This document shows positions 50,513 through 61,411 of a DNA stretch of 64,000 nt, piece after piece. Where the stretch lies: contig NZ_JAPEVI010000003.1 in assembly GCF_026240905.1 (NCBI RefSeq), forward strand, positions 186,001 to 250,000, given 5' to 3'. The position numbers and the translations under genes are program-made. Each line of letters starts with the position of its first letter. The first letter of the stretch is position 1. The stretch is from Roseibium salinum (lineage in GTDB: Bacteria > Pseudomonadota > Alphaproteobacteria > Rhizobiales > Stappiaceae). The notes below the pieces were generated by a model that was not told the DNA's origin, made no database searches, and saw only the letters and a program-made list of their open reading frames with translations.

Positions 50513-51549
50513 TGGCGCTTGGCGACAAGGAGAACCCTCCTGCCGCTGGCGGACCCGAGCGCCATGTGCCGGTTCTCCTGTCGGAGGTCCTGCAGTGGCT
50601 CGACCCGCAGCCGGAGGAAGTGTTCATCGACGGTACGTTCGGCGCCGGCGGCTATTCCCGCGCGCTCCTCGAACGGGGCGCCCGGGTCATCGGCATCGAC
50701 CGGGATCCGGACGCGATCGCCGGTGGTCAGTCACTGGTGAAGGAAGCCGAAGGTCGGCTTATCCTCGTCGAAGGACGATTTGCCGATCTGGACGCGCATG
50801 CGTCCGCCAACGACTTTGACGGTGTCAATGGCGTCGTTCTCGATCTCGGCGTCTCTTCGATGCAGCTTGATGAGGCGGGTCGCGGCTTTTCCTTCCTGCG
50901 CGACGGTCCGCTGGACATGCGTATGGAACAGGCGGGTCCTTCGGCTGCAGACGTGGTGAACGAACTTCCCGTCAAGGATCTCATCCGTATCATCGGCCTG
51001 CTGGGCGAGGAGAAGAGGGCCACCACCGTCGCCCATGCGATCGATGCCGCGCGCAAGGAAAAGCCGTTTTCGCGCACGGTGGAACTTGCCGGCCTGATCG
51101 AGAAGGTGCTCGGCCGTTCCCCGAAAAAGGCGCAGATTCATCCGGCAACCCGGACGTTTCAGGCGCTCAGGATCTATGTGAACGGCGAGTTGCACCAGGC
51201 TGCCGAAGCTCTCGGCGCTGCCGAACGCATTCTGAAGCCGGGCGGACGCCTGGTCCTTGTGAGCTTTCATTCCCTGGAAGACCGGATCGTAAAGCGGTTT
51301 TTCCAGGACCGGACCCGGACCAGAGGCGGCGGGTCCCGCCATCTGCCGGAGGAGGAAGTGCCTCCCGCAACTTTTGAACTGCTGACGCGCAAGGCGGTGG
51401 AGGCGGGCGCAGGTGAGACCGACATCAACCCGCGCGCCCGTTCCGCAAAGCTCAGGGCGGGCCGGCGGACAGACGCGCAAGCGCGTGACCTGGACATTCA
51501 TGCCGCAGGCGTTCCTCGTCTGGCGGAATTTCATGGCTTAGGGGGCTAA
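50509..51549 (+). CDS. rsmH: 16S rRNA m4C1402 methyltransferase RsmH
   Basis: 346 aa; two adjacent ATGs (50509, 50512), the first overlapping mraZ. The SAM-binding region has F-I-D-G-T-F-G-A-G-G-Y-S-R-A-L-L and G-I-D-R-D-P-D-A-I; D-L-G-V-S-S-M-Q-L-D and P-L-D-M-R-M are strict family motifs. It methylates C1402 of 16S rRNA. The C-terminal ~40 residues, A-R-S-A-K-L-R-A-G-R-R, are typical. It is co-transcribed with the wall and division genes. Confidence 0.95.
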   Translation: MMALGDKENPPAAGGPERHVPVLLSEVLQWLDPQPEEVFIDGTFGAGGYSRALLERGARVIGIDRDPDAIAGGQSLVKEAEGRLILVEGRFADLDAHASANDFDGVNGVVLDLGVSSMQLDEAGRGFSFLRDGPLDMRMEQAGPSAADVVNELPVKDLIRIIGLLGEEKRATTVAHAIDAARKEKPFSRTVELAGLIEKVLGRSPKKAQIHPATRTFQALRIYVNGELHQAAEALGAAERILKPGGRLVLVSFHSLEDRIVKRFFQDRTRTRGGGSRHLPEEEVPPATFELLTRKAVEAGAGETDINPRARSAKLRAGRRTDAQARDLDIHAAGVPRLAEFHGLGG

Positions 51550-51550
51550 G

Positions 51551-51904
51551 ATGGTTCGAACGCTGAACATCCTGTTCATTCTGGCGGTCGTGATCGGCGC
51601 GGCGACTGTTTATGACATGAAGCTGGCAGCAACGAAATCGGCGGAAAGAGTTGCCGACCTTCGTCGTCAGATCGACGAGGAGCGCGACGCAATCAGGATG
51701 CTGAAGGCGGAGTGGAGCCTTCTGAACCAGCCGGACCGTCTGCAGACCCTGGTTGAGCGCTACAACGAATACCTGCAATTGAAACCGCTCGATGTGAAGC
51801 AGATCGTCACGCCGGAAGATATTCCGGCGCGCCCGGTCATGCTCGAACCGATCGGTGGCGCGCAGATGGGCGGCTATGCCGGCTCGTCGGCGGTGATCCG
51901 GTGA
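51551..51904 (+). CDS. ftsL: Cell division protein FtsL
   Basis: 117 aa. Short cytoplasmic start, one membrane helix (~residues 5-22, LNILFILAVVIGAATVYDM) and a periplasmic coiled coil (S-A-E-R-V-A-D-L-R-R-Q-I-D-E-E-R). W-S-L-L-N-Q-P-D-R-L-Q-T-L is the conserved FtsL motif. It forms the FtsQLB bridge that activates FtsWI. It follows rsmH by one base and precedes ftsI by ten. Confidence 0.9.
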   Translation: MVRTLNILFILAVVIGAATVYDMKLAATKSAERVADLRRQIDEERDAIRMLKAEWSLLNQPDRLQTLVERYNEYLQLKPLDVKQIVTPEDIPARPVMLEPIGGAQMGGYAGSSAVIR

Positions 51905-51914
51905 GGGGGTGGTC

Positions 51915-53627
51915 ATGACGATGGTAAGCGAACCGGAAAGCTTCCTTCAGGTGCGGCGTGCGCAGCCGAGGATCGCGCGAGGTTCCGTCTCCTCCAGTGC
52001 GGTCAAGTCCCGTGTCTATGTGGCCATGCTGGCCTTCGCCTGTGTCTATGCCGCAATCGCGGGCCGTCTGGTGCTGCTGGCACAGATGGACGAGGCGCCG
52101 TCGACAGCCTGGATTTCCGCCCAGGACACCGTCGCCGCGTCCCGTCCGGACCTGGTCGACCGGAACGGTGAAATCCTTGCGACCGACATCAAGACGGCTT
52201 CCCTTTATGCCGAACCGCGCCGCATCCTCGATGTGGATGAGGCGGTCGAGGGGCTGATCCGGGTCCTGCCGCAACTCGACGAGACCGTGGTGCGCCGCCG
52301 CCTTGACAGCGGTGCCGGCTTTGCCTGGCTGCAGCGGGAGATTACGCCGCAGCAAGCCGAGCGCATCCATGATCTCGGCCTGCCGGGCATCGGCTTTCTG
52401 TCGGAAAATCAACGCTTTTACCCCGGCGGACCGACCGCCGGCCACATCGTCGGCTCGGTGAATGTCGACAACCAGGGTCTTGCCGGGGTCGAAAAATACA
52501 TAGACGAGGAGTGGCTTTCCGATCTCCAGTCGCTGGGTTTCGCCTCCGACCGGTCGATGGAGCCCGTGCGTCTTTCCGTCGACCTGCGCGTTCAGCATGT
52601 GGTGCGCGACGAATTGGCCAAGGCCATGGAGCGCTATCGCGCCATCGCAGCGGTGGGCATCGTTCTGGATGCCAAGACCGGCGAGGTGGTCGCCATGTCC
52701 TCCCTTCCGGATTACGATCCGAATGACCGCTCCCAGGCTCTGGAAAAGGACCGGCTGAACCGGGCAACCGGCGGCGTGTTCGAAATGGGTTCGGTGTTCA
52801 AGACCTTTACCACCGCCATGGCTCTGGATCCGGGAGCCGTTTCGATCAACGACAGCTTCGATGCGACGCGTCCGATCCGGGCGGGTGGACGGACGATCTC
52901 GGATTTCCACGGAAAAAACCGCATCCTCTCCGTACCGGAAATCTTCATCTATTCCTCCAACATCGGCACGGCAAAAATGATGCTGGCGACCGGTATCGAC
53001 CGGCAAAAGGAGTTTCTCACCCGCCTGCATCTGACGGAGCGCCTGAAGACGGAGCTACCGGAAAACGCGGCGCCCTTGCTGCCACCGAAATGGAACGAAC
53101 TGGCGGCGATCACGATCTCGTTCGGCCATGGTATTTCCGTCACCCCGATGCAGACGGCCGTTGCCGCAGCCGCGCTCGTGAATGGCGGGACGCTCCTGCC
53201 GCCGACCTTCGTGCCGCGTGACCCGGGCGAAGTGCAAGCCGTTGGCAAGCAAGTGATTTCCCCGGAGACCAGCCGCGTAATGCGCTACCTTTTCCGTTTG
53301 AACGTGCTCTCCGGCTCCGGCCGCCGCGCCGACGTGCCGGGTTACACGGTCGGCGGAAAGACGGGCACGGCCGAAAAGATCGAGAACGGACGCTACGTCA
53401 GCAACAAGCGCCGCAACTCGTTCCTGTCGGCCTTCCCGATGGACGATCCGCGCTACATCGTTCTGGTCGTACTGGATGAGCCGAAGTCCGAGCGCGAGGG
53501 TATCGGCGCGACGGCCGGCCTCAACACCGCGCCCACCGTTGGCGCGATCATCCGCCGCGCCGCACCGATGCTCGGTGTGATGCCGCGTTTCGGTAAAGGG
53601 GATGAACCAATCGAGATTTCCTATTAA
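51915..53627 (+). CDS. ftsI: Peptidoglycan transpeptidase FtsI (PBP3)
   Basis: 570 aa from the ATG at 51915 (GTG six bases upstream and ATG six downstream are possible). The membrane anchor (~residues 36-56), non-catalytic pedestal domain with R-x-x-L-V-D-R-N-G, and the transpeptidase domain with S-x-x-K (E-M-G-S-V-F-K), S-S-N and K-T-G-T-A are all present. It cross-links septal peptidoglycan, working with FtsW encoded 7 kb downstream. Full length and intact. This class of enzyme is the target of several beta-lactams. Confidence 0.95.
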   Translation: MTMVSEPESFLQVRRAQPRIARGSVSSSAVKSRVYVAMLAFACVYAAIAGRLVLLAQMDEAPSTAWISAQDTVAASRPDLVDRNGEILATDIKTASLYAEPRRILDVDEAVEGLIRVLPQLDETVVRRRLDSGAGFAWLQREITPQQAERIHDLGLPGIGFLSENQRFYPGGPTAGHIVGSVNVDNQGLAGVEKYIDEEWLSDLQSLGFASDRSMEPVRLSVDLRVQHVVRDELAKAMERYRAIAAVGIVLDAKTGEVVAMSSLPDYDPNDRSQALEKDRLNRATGGVFEMGSVFKTFTTAMALDPGAVSINDSFDATRPIRAGGRTISDFHGKNRILSVPEIFIYSSNIGTAKMMLATGIDRQKEFLTRLHLTERLKTELPENAAPLLPPKWNELAAITISFGHGISVTPMQTAVAAAALVNGGTLLPPTFVPRDPGEVQAVGKQVISPETSRVMRYLFRLNVLSGSGRRADVPGYTVGGKTGTAEKIENGRYVSNKRRNSFLSAFPMDDPRYIVLVVLDEPKSEREGIGATAGLNTAPTVGAIIRRAAPMLGVMPRFGKGDEPIEISY

Positions 53628-53730
53628 GGAAACAGATCGGAAGTATCGAAGACCGGCGGGGTCGCAGCCGTTATCCGGTGTTCAAGCCAGGCTTCCCAAG
53701 GACGACGCACGAACCGGATGATCGGATGAA

Positions 53731-55200
53731 ATGGATCTTGAATATCTAGCCACCGGCCTGGAGTTGCCGGATGCGGCGAAGGGGCTGAACATAGGAGGGC
53801 TGACGGCGGACAGCCGCAAGGTGCAGCCCGGATTTCTGTTTGCCGCCTTCAAGGGCGCATCCGTCGATGGAACTCAATTCGCCCCGAACGCGGTAGCGGC
53901 CGGGGCTGTTGCCATTTTATGCGCTGATGAACAGGTCGCGGCACTGCGCTCCTCATGTCCGCAGAACGTGATTGTCATCGGTGCGTCGGAACCCCGACGG
54001 GCGTTTGCCAGGATGGCGGCACGGTTTTTCGGCGCGCAGCCGGATACGGTTGTCGCAGTGACCGGCACGTCGGGCAAGACGTCGGTTGCGCATTTCACCC
54101 GCCAGATCTTCCAGTTCGCCGGCCATCCGGCAGCCAGCCTCGGGACGCTCGGGACGATCCGTCCGGACGGCGAGAGCTATGGCGGGCTGACGACGCCTGA
54201 TCCGGTTGCGCTTCACAAGGAACTTGCCGAGCTGGAGGCCGAAGGCGTCAACCATGCGGCCATCGAAGCTTCCTCGCACGGGCTCGATCAGTTCAGGCTC
54301 GACGGCGTGCGGCTCACGGCGGCGGCCTTTACCAATCTTGGCCGCGACCACATGGACTACCACCCGACCATCGAGGATTACCTGCGCGCCAAGCTGCGCC
54401 TCTTCGCGGAGCTGCTCCCCGCGGGCGGTACGGTGGTTGTGGATCCTGGCGAGAAATATGCGGATCGTGTCGTGGCGGTTGCCCGCGAGCGACACCTGAC
54501 GGTGTTCACGGTCGGTGAAACGGGCAAGGACCTGACCCTGACCGGCCTGAAACCCGCCGGTGTCGGGCAGCAGCTGACCTTGCAGACGGCGCGCGGTGAA
54601 TATCAGGTGACCCTGCCGCTCATCGGCCGGTTTCAGGTCTCCAATGCATTGATCGCTTCGGGACTTGCAATCGCCGCGGGAATAGATACCGGCACCGCCG
54701 TGCGGGCGCTGGAAAACCTGAAGGGCGCTCCCGGGCGTCTCGAACTCGCCGGAAGAACCCGAACCGGCGGAATGGTGTTTATCGACTATGCCCACAAACC
54801 GGATGCTCTGGACAATGCGCTTGCCGCTCTCAGACCCTTTGCGGAAGGCAAGCTTGCCGTGGTCGTTGGCGCCGGCGGAGACAGGGACCCGGGCAAGCGC
54901 GAGCTGATGGGGGCCGCCGCCGCCCGCCATGCGGATCTCGTCATCGTCACCGACGACAATCCCCGCTCCGAAGACCCGGCGCTGATCCGCAAGGCCGTTC
55001 TGAGCGGCGCGCCGGGCGCCCTGGAGATCGGTGATCGCTTTGAAGCCATCGCCGAAGGGGTGCGCCGGCTGAACTCCGGCGATATTCTGTGCGTAGCCGG
55101 AAAAGGCCACGAAACCGGCCAGATTGTTGGCGACACAGTGATTCCCTTTTCGGACCACGAAGCCGTTAGGCGCGCCATCAGCCTCGAAGGAAACACATGA
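53731..55200 (+). CDS. murE: UDP-MurNAc-tripeptide synthetase MurE
   Basis: 489 aa. The ATP loop G-T-S-G-K-T-S-V-A-H and the central domain with E-A-S-S-H-G-L-D-Q are intact. The D-N-P-R motif near the end is specific to meso-diaminopimelate adding enzymes, as in Gram-negative bacteria. It uses ATP to add meso-DAP to UDP-MurNAc-L-Ala-D-Glu in the cytoplasm. The ATG has a weak Shine-Dalgarno but lies at the usual family start. The stop overlaps murF by 4 bases. Confidence 0.93.
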   Translation: MDLEYLATGLELPDAAKGLNIGGLTADSRKVQPGFLFAAFKGASVDGTQFAPNAVAAGAVAILCADEQVAALRSSCPQNVIVIGASEPRRAFARMAARFFGAQPDTVVAVTGTSGKTSVAHFTRQIFQFAGHPAASLGTLGTIRPDGESYGGLTTPDPVALHKELAELEAEGVNHAAIEASSHGLDQFRLDGVRLTAAAFTNLGRDHMDYHPTIEDYLRAKLRLFAELLPAGGTVVVDPGEKYADRVVAVARERHLTVFTVGETGKDLTLTGLKPAGVGQQLTLQTARGEYQVTLPLIGRFQVSNALIASGLAIAAGIDTGTAVRALENLKGAPGRLELAGRTRTGGMVFIDYAHKPDALDNALAALRPFAEGKLAVVVGAGGDRDPGKRELMGAAAARHADLVIVTDDNPRSEDPALIRKAVLSGAPGALEIGDRFEAIAEGVRRLNSGDILCVAGKGHETGQIVGDTVIPFSDHEAVRRAISLEGNT

Positions 55201-56626
55201 GCGAACCGCTTTGGACTTTGGATGCCTTTGTGGAGGCTGCCGGCGGCAGCAGCAAGGGCGACATTGGCGCAGAAATCACCGGAATATCCATCGACAGCCG
55301 CACCCTTGAGCCGGGCGACGCGTTTGTCGCGATCAAAGGTGACCGGCTGGATGGCCACGACTATGTCTCCGCAGCCCTCGAAGCCGGAGCCTCGCTGGCC
55401 CTGGTCGCCGAGGACCGTCTGGCGGATCTGCCGGAGGACGGCCGCTATGTGGTGGTTTCCGATCCGCTGGAGGCCCTGCGGCAGCTCGGCCGGGCCGCGC
55501 GCGCGCGCGCCGATGCACGCATCGTGGCCGTCACGGGCTCCGTCGGCAAGACGGGCACCAAGGAAGGTCTTCGGCTGACGCTGGAGCCGTCTGGCAAGGT
55601 GCACGCGTCCGTCGCTTCCTTCAACAATCACTGGGGCGTGCCGCTGACGCTGGCGCGCATGCCGGCCGACACCGACTACGGCATCTTCGAAATCGGCATG
55701 AACCATGCCGGAGAAATCACGCCGCTCGTCAAGATGGTGCGTCCGCACGTGGCGATCATCACGACCGTTCAGCCGGTGCATCTGGAATTTTTCGAGTCCG
55801 TTGAAAAGATCGCCCAGGCAAAGGCCGAGATCTTCCAGGGTCTTGAACCAGGCGGTGTCGCGATCCTCAACAAGGACAATCTCCAGTTCGATCTCCTGAA
55901 GTTTCTGGCGGTCACGGCAGGCGTTTCCAGGGTCCACACATTCGGCGAGGATCCGTCGGCCGACAGCCACACCGAGAAGGTCGTCAGCTATCCGGCCGGC
56001 TCCAGCGTCGATGCCAGCATCCTGGGGCAGGAAATCACCTACAAGATCGGCGCCCCGGGCAAGCATCATGTGAAAAACAGCCTGGCTGTGCTGACGGCGG
56101 TATCCGATCTGGGCGCGGATCTTGCCAAGGCCGGCCTTGCTCTCGACAAGATGCGCGCTCCCAGGGGCCGGGGGAAGTCACCCGGCTGCCCATGCCGGGC
56201 GGCGAGCTCAACGTGATCGATGAAAGCTACAACGCAAACCCGGCCTCCATGCGCGCCGCGTTTGCCGTGCTGGGGGAGGCGCCGGTCAAGCGGCCGGGCC
56301 GCCGCATCGCGGTCATCGGTGACATGCGGGAGCTGGGAGCGGATTCCGCCCGGTTGCATGCGGACCTCGCCCAGCCGATCAGTGAAGCGGCGGTCGATGC
56401 CGTCTATTGCGCCGGCCCGCACATGCATGCGCTCTGGCAGCGTCTGCCGCACGACCTGCGCGCCCACTACAGCGAGGATGCAAAAGATCTGGAAGACGTG
56501 CTTTTGGGCGACGTCCGGCCTGGTGATGTTGTTATGATCAAGGGATCGCTTGGAACCCGCATGGGGCCGCTTGTGGAAGCCTTGAAAAAGGAATATCCGC
56601 CTGCGGACGACACCGCAGCGGCATAA
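55197..56626 (+). pseudogene. murF: UDP-MurNAc-pentapeptide synthetase MurF, broken by a one-base frameshift as given
   Basis: The first frame (55197-56216) has the ATP loop G-S-V-G-K-T-G-T-K and N-N-H-W-G-V-P-L-T-L, but stops early after M-R-A-P-R-G-R-G. The next frame (to 56626) gives the C-terminal domain starting with M-P-G-G-E-L-N-V-I-D-E-S-Y-N-A-N-P, a strong family motif. The switch lies at a run of five G (56170-56174); a sixth G would restore one 476-aa protein of normal length. MurF is essential, so either the base is missing from the sequence, or translation slips there. The enzyme adds D-Ala-D-Ala to the tripeptide. It sits in its normal place between murE and mraY. Confidence 0.88.
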
Positions 56627-56636
56627 GGGATAGCTG

Positions 56637-57722
56637 ATGTTTTATTTTTTGGGGCAGTTTGCCGATCAGGTTTCGGCTCTGAACGTGTTCCGGTACATTA
56701 CGTTCCGCACGGGCGGCGCCATCATGACGGCCCTGTTCTTTGTCTTCCTGTTCGGACCGAAAATCATTTCCAGCTTGCGTATCCGCCAGGGTCACGGCCA
56801 GCCGATCCGTGCGGACGGGCCGGAGAACCACCTGCTGACCAAAAAGGGCACTCCCACCATGGGCGGGCTGATGATCCTGTCCGGCGCGCTGGTTGCCGCG
56901 CTCCTGTGGGCGGATCTTTCCAATCCGTACGTCTGGGTGGTGATCTGCGTTACGCTCGGCTTCGGCAGCATCGGCTTTTACGATGACTATCTGAAGGTGA
57001 CCAAGTCATCGCACAACGGTTTCGGCGGCAAGGCGCGTCTGGCGCTGGAATTCGTGATTGCCATTGCCGCCGCCTATGTCGTCACGCTTCTCGACGCGTC
57101 CGCGTCTTCGGAGGCGATCACCTTTCCGTTCATCAAGGACTTCACGCTCAACCTCGGACTGTTCTTCATCCCCTTTGCCGCCTTCGTCATGGTGGGTGCG
57201 GGCAATGCGGTGAACCTGACAGACGGTCTGGACGGGCTCGCCATCGTTCCGGTGATGATCGCCTGCGCTTCCTTCGGCCTGATTGCCTATCTCTCCGGGA
57301 ACGCCGTTTTTGCGGAATACCTGCAGATCCATCACGTCTCCGGCACGGGTGAACTCGCCGTGATCTGTGGCGCTGTGATCGGTGCAGGTCTCGGGTTCCT
57401 CTGGTTCAATGCGCCGCCCGCCGCGATCTTCATGGGGGATACCGGCTCGTTGTCCCTCGGCGGCATGATCGGCGCCATCGCGGTTGCCACCAAGCACGAG
57501 ATCGTTCTGGCGATCATCGGCGGCCTTTTCGTGCTGGAGGCAGTGTCGGTCATCGTGCAGGTGTTTTCCTATAAGCTCACCGGCAAGCGGGTTTTCCGGA
57601 TGGCGCCGATACATCATCATTTCGAGATCATGGGCTGGACGGAAAGCCAGGTGGTGATCCGCTTCTGGATCATTGCCGTCGTTCTGGCCCTTCTCGGCCT
57701 TGCCACCTTGAAGCTCAGGTAA
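56637..57722 (+). CDS. mraY: Phospho-MurNAc-pentapeptide transferase MraY
   Basis: 361 aa, ten predicted helices. Conserved cytoplasmic loops: [29 protein letters not shown] and, near the end, [11 protein letters not shown]. The Asp residues of D-D-Y and D-G-L-D bind Mg. It transfers phospho-MurNAc-pentapeptide to undecaprenyl phosphate, making lipid I at the inner membrane. AAGGGATAG precedes the ATG. Confidence 0.96.
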   Translation: MFYFLGQFADQVSALNVFRYITFRTGGAIMTALFFVFLFGPKIISSLRIRQGHGQPIRADGPENHLLTKKGTPTMGGLMILSGALVAALLWADLSNPYVWVVICVTLGFGSIGFYDDYLKVTKSSHNGFGGKARLALEFVIAIAAAYVVTLLDASASSEAITFPFIKDFTLNLGLFFIPFAAFVMVGAGNAVNLTDGLDGLAIVPVMIACASFGLIAYLSGNAVFAEYLQIHHVSGTGELAVICGAVIGAGLGFLWFNAPPAAIFMGDTGSLSLGGMIGAIAVATKHEIVLAIIGGLFVLEAVSVIVQVFSYKLTGKRVFRMAPIHHHFEIMGWTESQVVIRFWIIAVVLALLGLATLKLR

Positions 57723-57727
57723 GCCGA

Positions 57728-59128
57728 ATGATCCCAGTCACCACATTCGAAAACAGAACGGTCGCATTGTTCGGGCTCGGCGGCTCCGGGCTTGTAACGG
57801 CCCATGCGCTGAAGCTCGGCGGCGCGAATGTGGTGTGCTTCGACGATGATGCGGGCCGGGTCGACCGGGCCGCGGGTGAAGGGCTCCAGGCGCAGGACCT
57901 GCGGACGCTAGACTGGTCCGGGGTCGCGGCGCTGGTGCTGGCCCCCGGCGTGCCGCTCACCCATCCGGTTCCGCACTGGTCGGTGGACCTTGCCCGTGAT
58001 GCCGGTGTGGAGATCATCGGCGATGTGGAACTCTTCTGCCGCGAACGGCGCAAGCTCTGTCCAGCCGCGCCGCTCATCGCGATCACCGGCACAAACGGCA
58101 AGTCGACCACGACCGCTCTGACGGCTCATCTCCTGCGGGAGACCGGATATGACGTGCAGGTCGGCGGTAATATCGGTACGCCCGTCCTGGAGCTCGAACC
58201 GCCGCAGCCCGGCCGTCATTACGTCGTGGAATGCTCGTCCTACCAGATCGATCTGGCACCCACGCTGGATCCGACGGTCGGTATACACATGAACCTCTCG
58301 CCGGATCATCTCGACCGGCACGGGACGATGGAGAACTACGCCGCCATCAAGGAACGGCTGGTCGCGGCCGCCAAGGTTGCTATTGTCGGTGTCGACGACC
58401 GCCTGTCGTCAGACATTGCCGACCGTCTCGAACTGGCGCGCAAGCCCGTGTGCCGGATCGCCGGGGAGCGGGAACTTACCAACGGTCTCTATGCCCGCCA
58501 TGGCCGCCTGATCGAAGCGCATGACGGCAGCCAGGTCGAGGTCGCCCGGCTTGGCGGGATCGACAGCCTGCGCGGCGACCACAACGGCCAGAACGCGGCC
58601 GCTGCCTTTGCCACGCTCCGGGCGCTGGAAATCCCGGCCGCGAAGATCGCCGCAGCGCTGAAAACCTTCCCGGGCCTGCAGCACCGCATGGAGGTGGTGG
58701 CCAAGCGCGGACGGGTGCTGTTCATCAACGATTCCAAGGCGACCAACGCGGATGCCGCGGCACGGGCGCTCGCCAGCTTCGACCGGATCTACTGGATCGC
58801 CGGCGGGCGTGCGAAGGCCGGCGGCATTTCCTCGCTGGACGAATATTTCCCGAAGATCGCCAAGACGTTCCTGGTCGGGGAAGCGGCGGAGGATTTCGCC
58901 AAGACACTGGACGGCCGGGTGCCGTACAAGATCAGCGGAACCCTGCCGCAAGCGGTCAGGGATGCGGCCTCCGAAGCCGCGGAGGACGAGGCGCAGGAGA
59001 TTGCGATCCTGCTGTCTCCCGCCTGTGCCAGCTTCGATCAATACCGGAACTTCGAATTGCGGGGCGCTGCTTTTGTAGACGCGGTGCGTGCCTTGCCTGA
59101 TGCTGGAAACACTCAGGAGGTCGCCTGA
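57728..59128 (+). CDS. murD: UDP-MurNAc-Ala D-glutamate ligase MurD
   Basis: 466 aa. N-terminal Rossmann-like [12 protein letters not shown] loop [21 protein letters not shown] and, in the C-terminal domain, F-I-N-D-S-K-A-T-N and I-A-G-G-R. It adds D-Glu to UDP-MurNAc-L-Ala in the cytoplasm with ATP. The end [10 protein letters not shown] is the family signature. One base separates it from the ftsW start. Confidence 0.95.
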   Translation: MIPVTTFENRTVALFGLGGSGLVTAHALKLGGANVVCFDDDAGRVDRAAGEGLQAQDLRTLDWSGVAALVLAPGVPLTHPVPHWSVDLARDAGVEIIGDVELFCRERRKLCPAAPLIAITGTNGKSTTTALTAHLLRETGYDVQVGGNIGTPVLELEPPQPGRHYVVECSSYQIDLAPTLDPTVGIHMNLSPDHLDRHGTMENYAAIKERLVAAAKVAIVGVDDRLSSDIADRLELARKPVCRIAGERELTNGLYARHGRLIEAHDGSQVEVARLGGIDSLRGDHNGQNAAAAFATLRALEIPAAKIAAALKTFPGLQHRMEVVAKRGRVLFINDSKATNADAAARALASFDRIYWIAGGRAKAGGISSLDEYFPKIAKTFLVGEAAEDFAKTLDGRVPYKISGTLPQAVRDAASEAAEDEAQEIAILLSPACASFDQYRNFELRGAAFVDAVRALPDAGNTQEVA

Positions 59129-59129
59129 A

Positions 59130-60287
59130 ATGGTATCACGTGCCGATCGCAGTCGGTTTGCTGAATGGCTCTGGACCGTCGATCACTACCTGCTCGCCTG
59201 CTTCGTCATGCTGATGGTCGGAGGCGTGGTCCTGTCCTTTGCCGCCAGTCCCCCTGTTGCCGAGCGCATCGGCGTTGAGACCTTCTTCTTCGTCAAGCGC
59301 CAGGCATTGTTCCTGATCCCCGCGCTCGGCGTCATGCTGGCCGGATCGCTCATGCCGCCGCGCATGGTGCGGCGCGCGGCGCTGATCGTGTTCGTGGTGT
59401 CGCTGGTCCTGCTGGTCGCGACGCTGTTTATCGGCATGGAAGCCAAGGGCGCCCGGCGCTGGATCTACTTCGCAGGCTTTTCCCTGCAGCCCTCGGAATT
59501 CCTGAAGCCCGCGTTCGTGGTGCTGATCGCCTTTCTGCTTTCCGAAAGCGGGCGGCGGCGGGAAGTTCCGGGCGTCCTCTTCGCATTCGTGCTGTTCGCC
59601 ATTTGCGCGGCTCTGCTGATCGCACAGCCCGATTTCGGCCAGACCATGCTGCTCGGTCTCGTCTGGGCGGGCCTGTTCTTCCTCAACGGCATCTCCTGGC
59701 TGATCGTCGTGGCTCTCGGCCTGATCGGGGTCATCGGCCTGTTTGCCGCCTATGCCTTGCTGCCGCACGTGACGACCCGCGTCGACAGGTTCCTGGACCC
59801 GGGGTCGGGCGACACCTATCAGATCGATACGGCGATCGATTCCTTCCTGGCCGGCGGCTGGTTCGGGCGCGGGCCGGGGGAGGGTACGGTGAAACGCATT
59901 CTCCCGGACAGTCACACCGACTTCATCTTTGCGGTCGTCGGAGAAGAATTCGGGGTCATTGCCTGTCTGCTTCTGGTCTCCGTCTTCGCCTTCATCGTCA
60001 TTCGCGGACTTCGCCATGCCAGCCGGGATCAGGACGCTTTCAGCCGCCTCGCGACAGCGGGACTGGTGGTCCTCTTCGGCCTGCAGGCGACCATCAATCT
60101 TGCCGTGAACCTTCATCTGATGCCTTCCAAAGGCATGACCCTGCCGTTCATTTCCTATGGCGGATCGTCGTTGTTGTCGTCTGCCATGACGGCCGGCGCG
60201 ATTCTCGCTCTGACGCGCCGACGGCCCCAGACCTCCCGCGGGGAAGTCGTGACCGTGAGCCGGTTGTCACCCTCATCTTTAATGTAA
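59130..60287 (+). CDS. ftsW: Septal peptidoglycan polymerase FtsW (SEDS family)
   Basis: 385 aa from the ATG at 59130 with CAGGAGG upstream; earlier starts lie within murD. Ten hydrophobic helices. The SEDS signatures are visible: K-G-A-R-R-W-I, Q-P-S-E, Q-P-D-F-G-Q-T and, late in the protein, P-E-G-T-V-K/P-D-S-H-T-D-F-I-F-A-V-x-G-E-E and P-F-I-S-Y-G-G-S-S. It polymerises lipid II at the septum with FtsI. Asp in Q-P-D-F-G is near the catalytic site. Confidence 0.94.
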   Translation: MVSRADRSRFAEWLWTVDHYLLACFVMLMVGGVVLSFAASPPVAERIGVETFFFVKRQALFLIPALGVMLAGSLMPPRMVRRAALIVFVVSLVLLVATLFIGMEAKGARRWIYFAGFSLQPSEFLKPAFVVLIAFLLSESGRRREVPGVLFAFVLFAICAALLIAQPDFGQTMLLGLVWAGLFFLNGISWLIVVALGLIGVIGLFAAYALLPHVTTRVDRFLDPGSGDTYQIDTAIDSFLAGGWFGRGPGEGTVKRILPDSHTDFIFAVVGEEFGVIACLLLVSVFAFIVIRGLRHASRDQDAFSRLATAGLVVLFGLQATINLAVNLHLMPSKGMTLPFISYGGSSLLSSAMTAGAILALTRRRPQTSRGEVVTVSRLSPSSLM

Positions 60288-60304
60288 GGCCAGAAGCCGA
60301 GCTT

Positions 60305-61411
60305 ATGAGTAAGACAGTTCTATTGACGGCCGGCGGAACGGGCGGCCACCTGTTTCCTGCACAGGCACTTGCCAGCGAACTTCTCCGGCGCGGCTGGACC
60401 GTTGAACTTGCCACGGATGAACGGGCCGACAAGTACGGTTCGGCCTTTCCGGCGCGCAATGTCCATATCATCGCCTCGCAAACCATCCGGGCCCGCAATC
60501 CGCTGGCACTCGCCAGGACCGGGTTCAGTCTCCTGCGCGGCACGCTCCAGGCCCGCTCCGTCATCAAGACGCTGAAGCCGGATATCGTCGTCGGGTTTGG
60601 CGGATATCCGACCTTTCCGCCCATGTACGCCGCGCGCCTGACGGGTACGCCGTCGATCCTGCATGAGGCAAATGGCGTCATGGGCCGCGCCAACAAGCTT
60701 CTCGCCAGGGGGGTTACGGCGATTGCGTCCAGCGTGCCGCTCAGCGGCCTGCCGGCCGAGCTCGGCCAAAAGCTCGTCGAGACTGGCAACCCGGTGCGGG
60801 ACGCCGTGTTGAACGCAGCCGAGCTTCCCTATTCGCCGCCGCGGCCGGGCGGCGAGTTCAAGCTGCTCGTCTTCGGCGGCTCTCAAGGGGCGAGGTACTT
60901 TTCCGACCTTGTGCCGCCTGCGGTCGAATTACTTGATGGAGACATCCGCTCGCGCCTCCGCATCGTCCAGCAGTGTCGGCCGGAAGACATGGAGCGGGTG
61001 CAGAAGGTCTATGACGGCCTGGGCGTTGCTGCCGAATGCGCGCCGTTCTTCCAGGACATGCCGCAGCGCATCGCCCAAGCCCATCTGGTGGTCTGCCGGT
61101 CGGGCGCGTCGTCCGTCAGCGAACTCAGCGTGCTCGGCCGCCCGTCGATCCTCGTGCCGCTGCCCGGCGCCATCGACCAGGACCAGGCTGCCAATGCGCA
61201 GGTCCTGGAAAAGGCCGGCGGCGCCTGGCCGATCCGGCAGGCGGACCTGACGCCTGATCGCCTTGCCGGCGAAATCGCCCAATTCATGAACGCGCCGGAC
61301 AGGTTGGCGGAGGCTGCAGGGCATGCCCGCAGCGTCGCCAAACCGGACGCGGTGAAACGTCTTGCAGACCTGGTCGAAAAGGTCGCCAGAAAACAAGGAG
61401 AACGGCCATGA
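60305..61411 (+). CDS. murG: Lipid II synthase MurG
   Basis: 368 aa from the ATG at 60305; the frame extends open upstream through ftsW but only this start gives the family N-terminus [35 protein letters not shown] and the C-terminal domain G-G-S-Q-G-A-R, then [10 protein letters not shown] are conserved. It adds GlcNAc to lipid I on the cytoplasmic face. The stop overlaps the murC start (ATGA). Confidence 0.95.
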   Translation: MSKTVLLTAGGTGGHLFPAQALASELLRRGWTVELATDERADKYGSAFPARNVHIIASQTIRARNPLALARTGFSLLRGTLQARSVIKTLKPDIVVGFGGYPTFPPMYAARLTGTPSILHEANGVMGRANKLLARGVTAIASSVPLSGLPAELGQKLVETGNPVRDAVLNAAELPYSPPRPGGEFKLLVFGGSQGARYFSDLVPPAVELLDGDIRSRLRIVQQCRPEDMERVQKVYDGLGVAAECAPFFQDMPQRIAQAHLVVCRSGASSVSELSVLGRPSILVPLPGAIDQDQAANAQVLEKAGGAWPIRQADLTPDRLAGEIAQFMNAPDRLAEAAGHARSVAKPDAVKRLADLVEKVARKQGERP

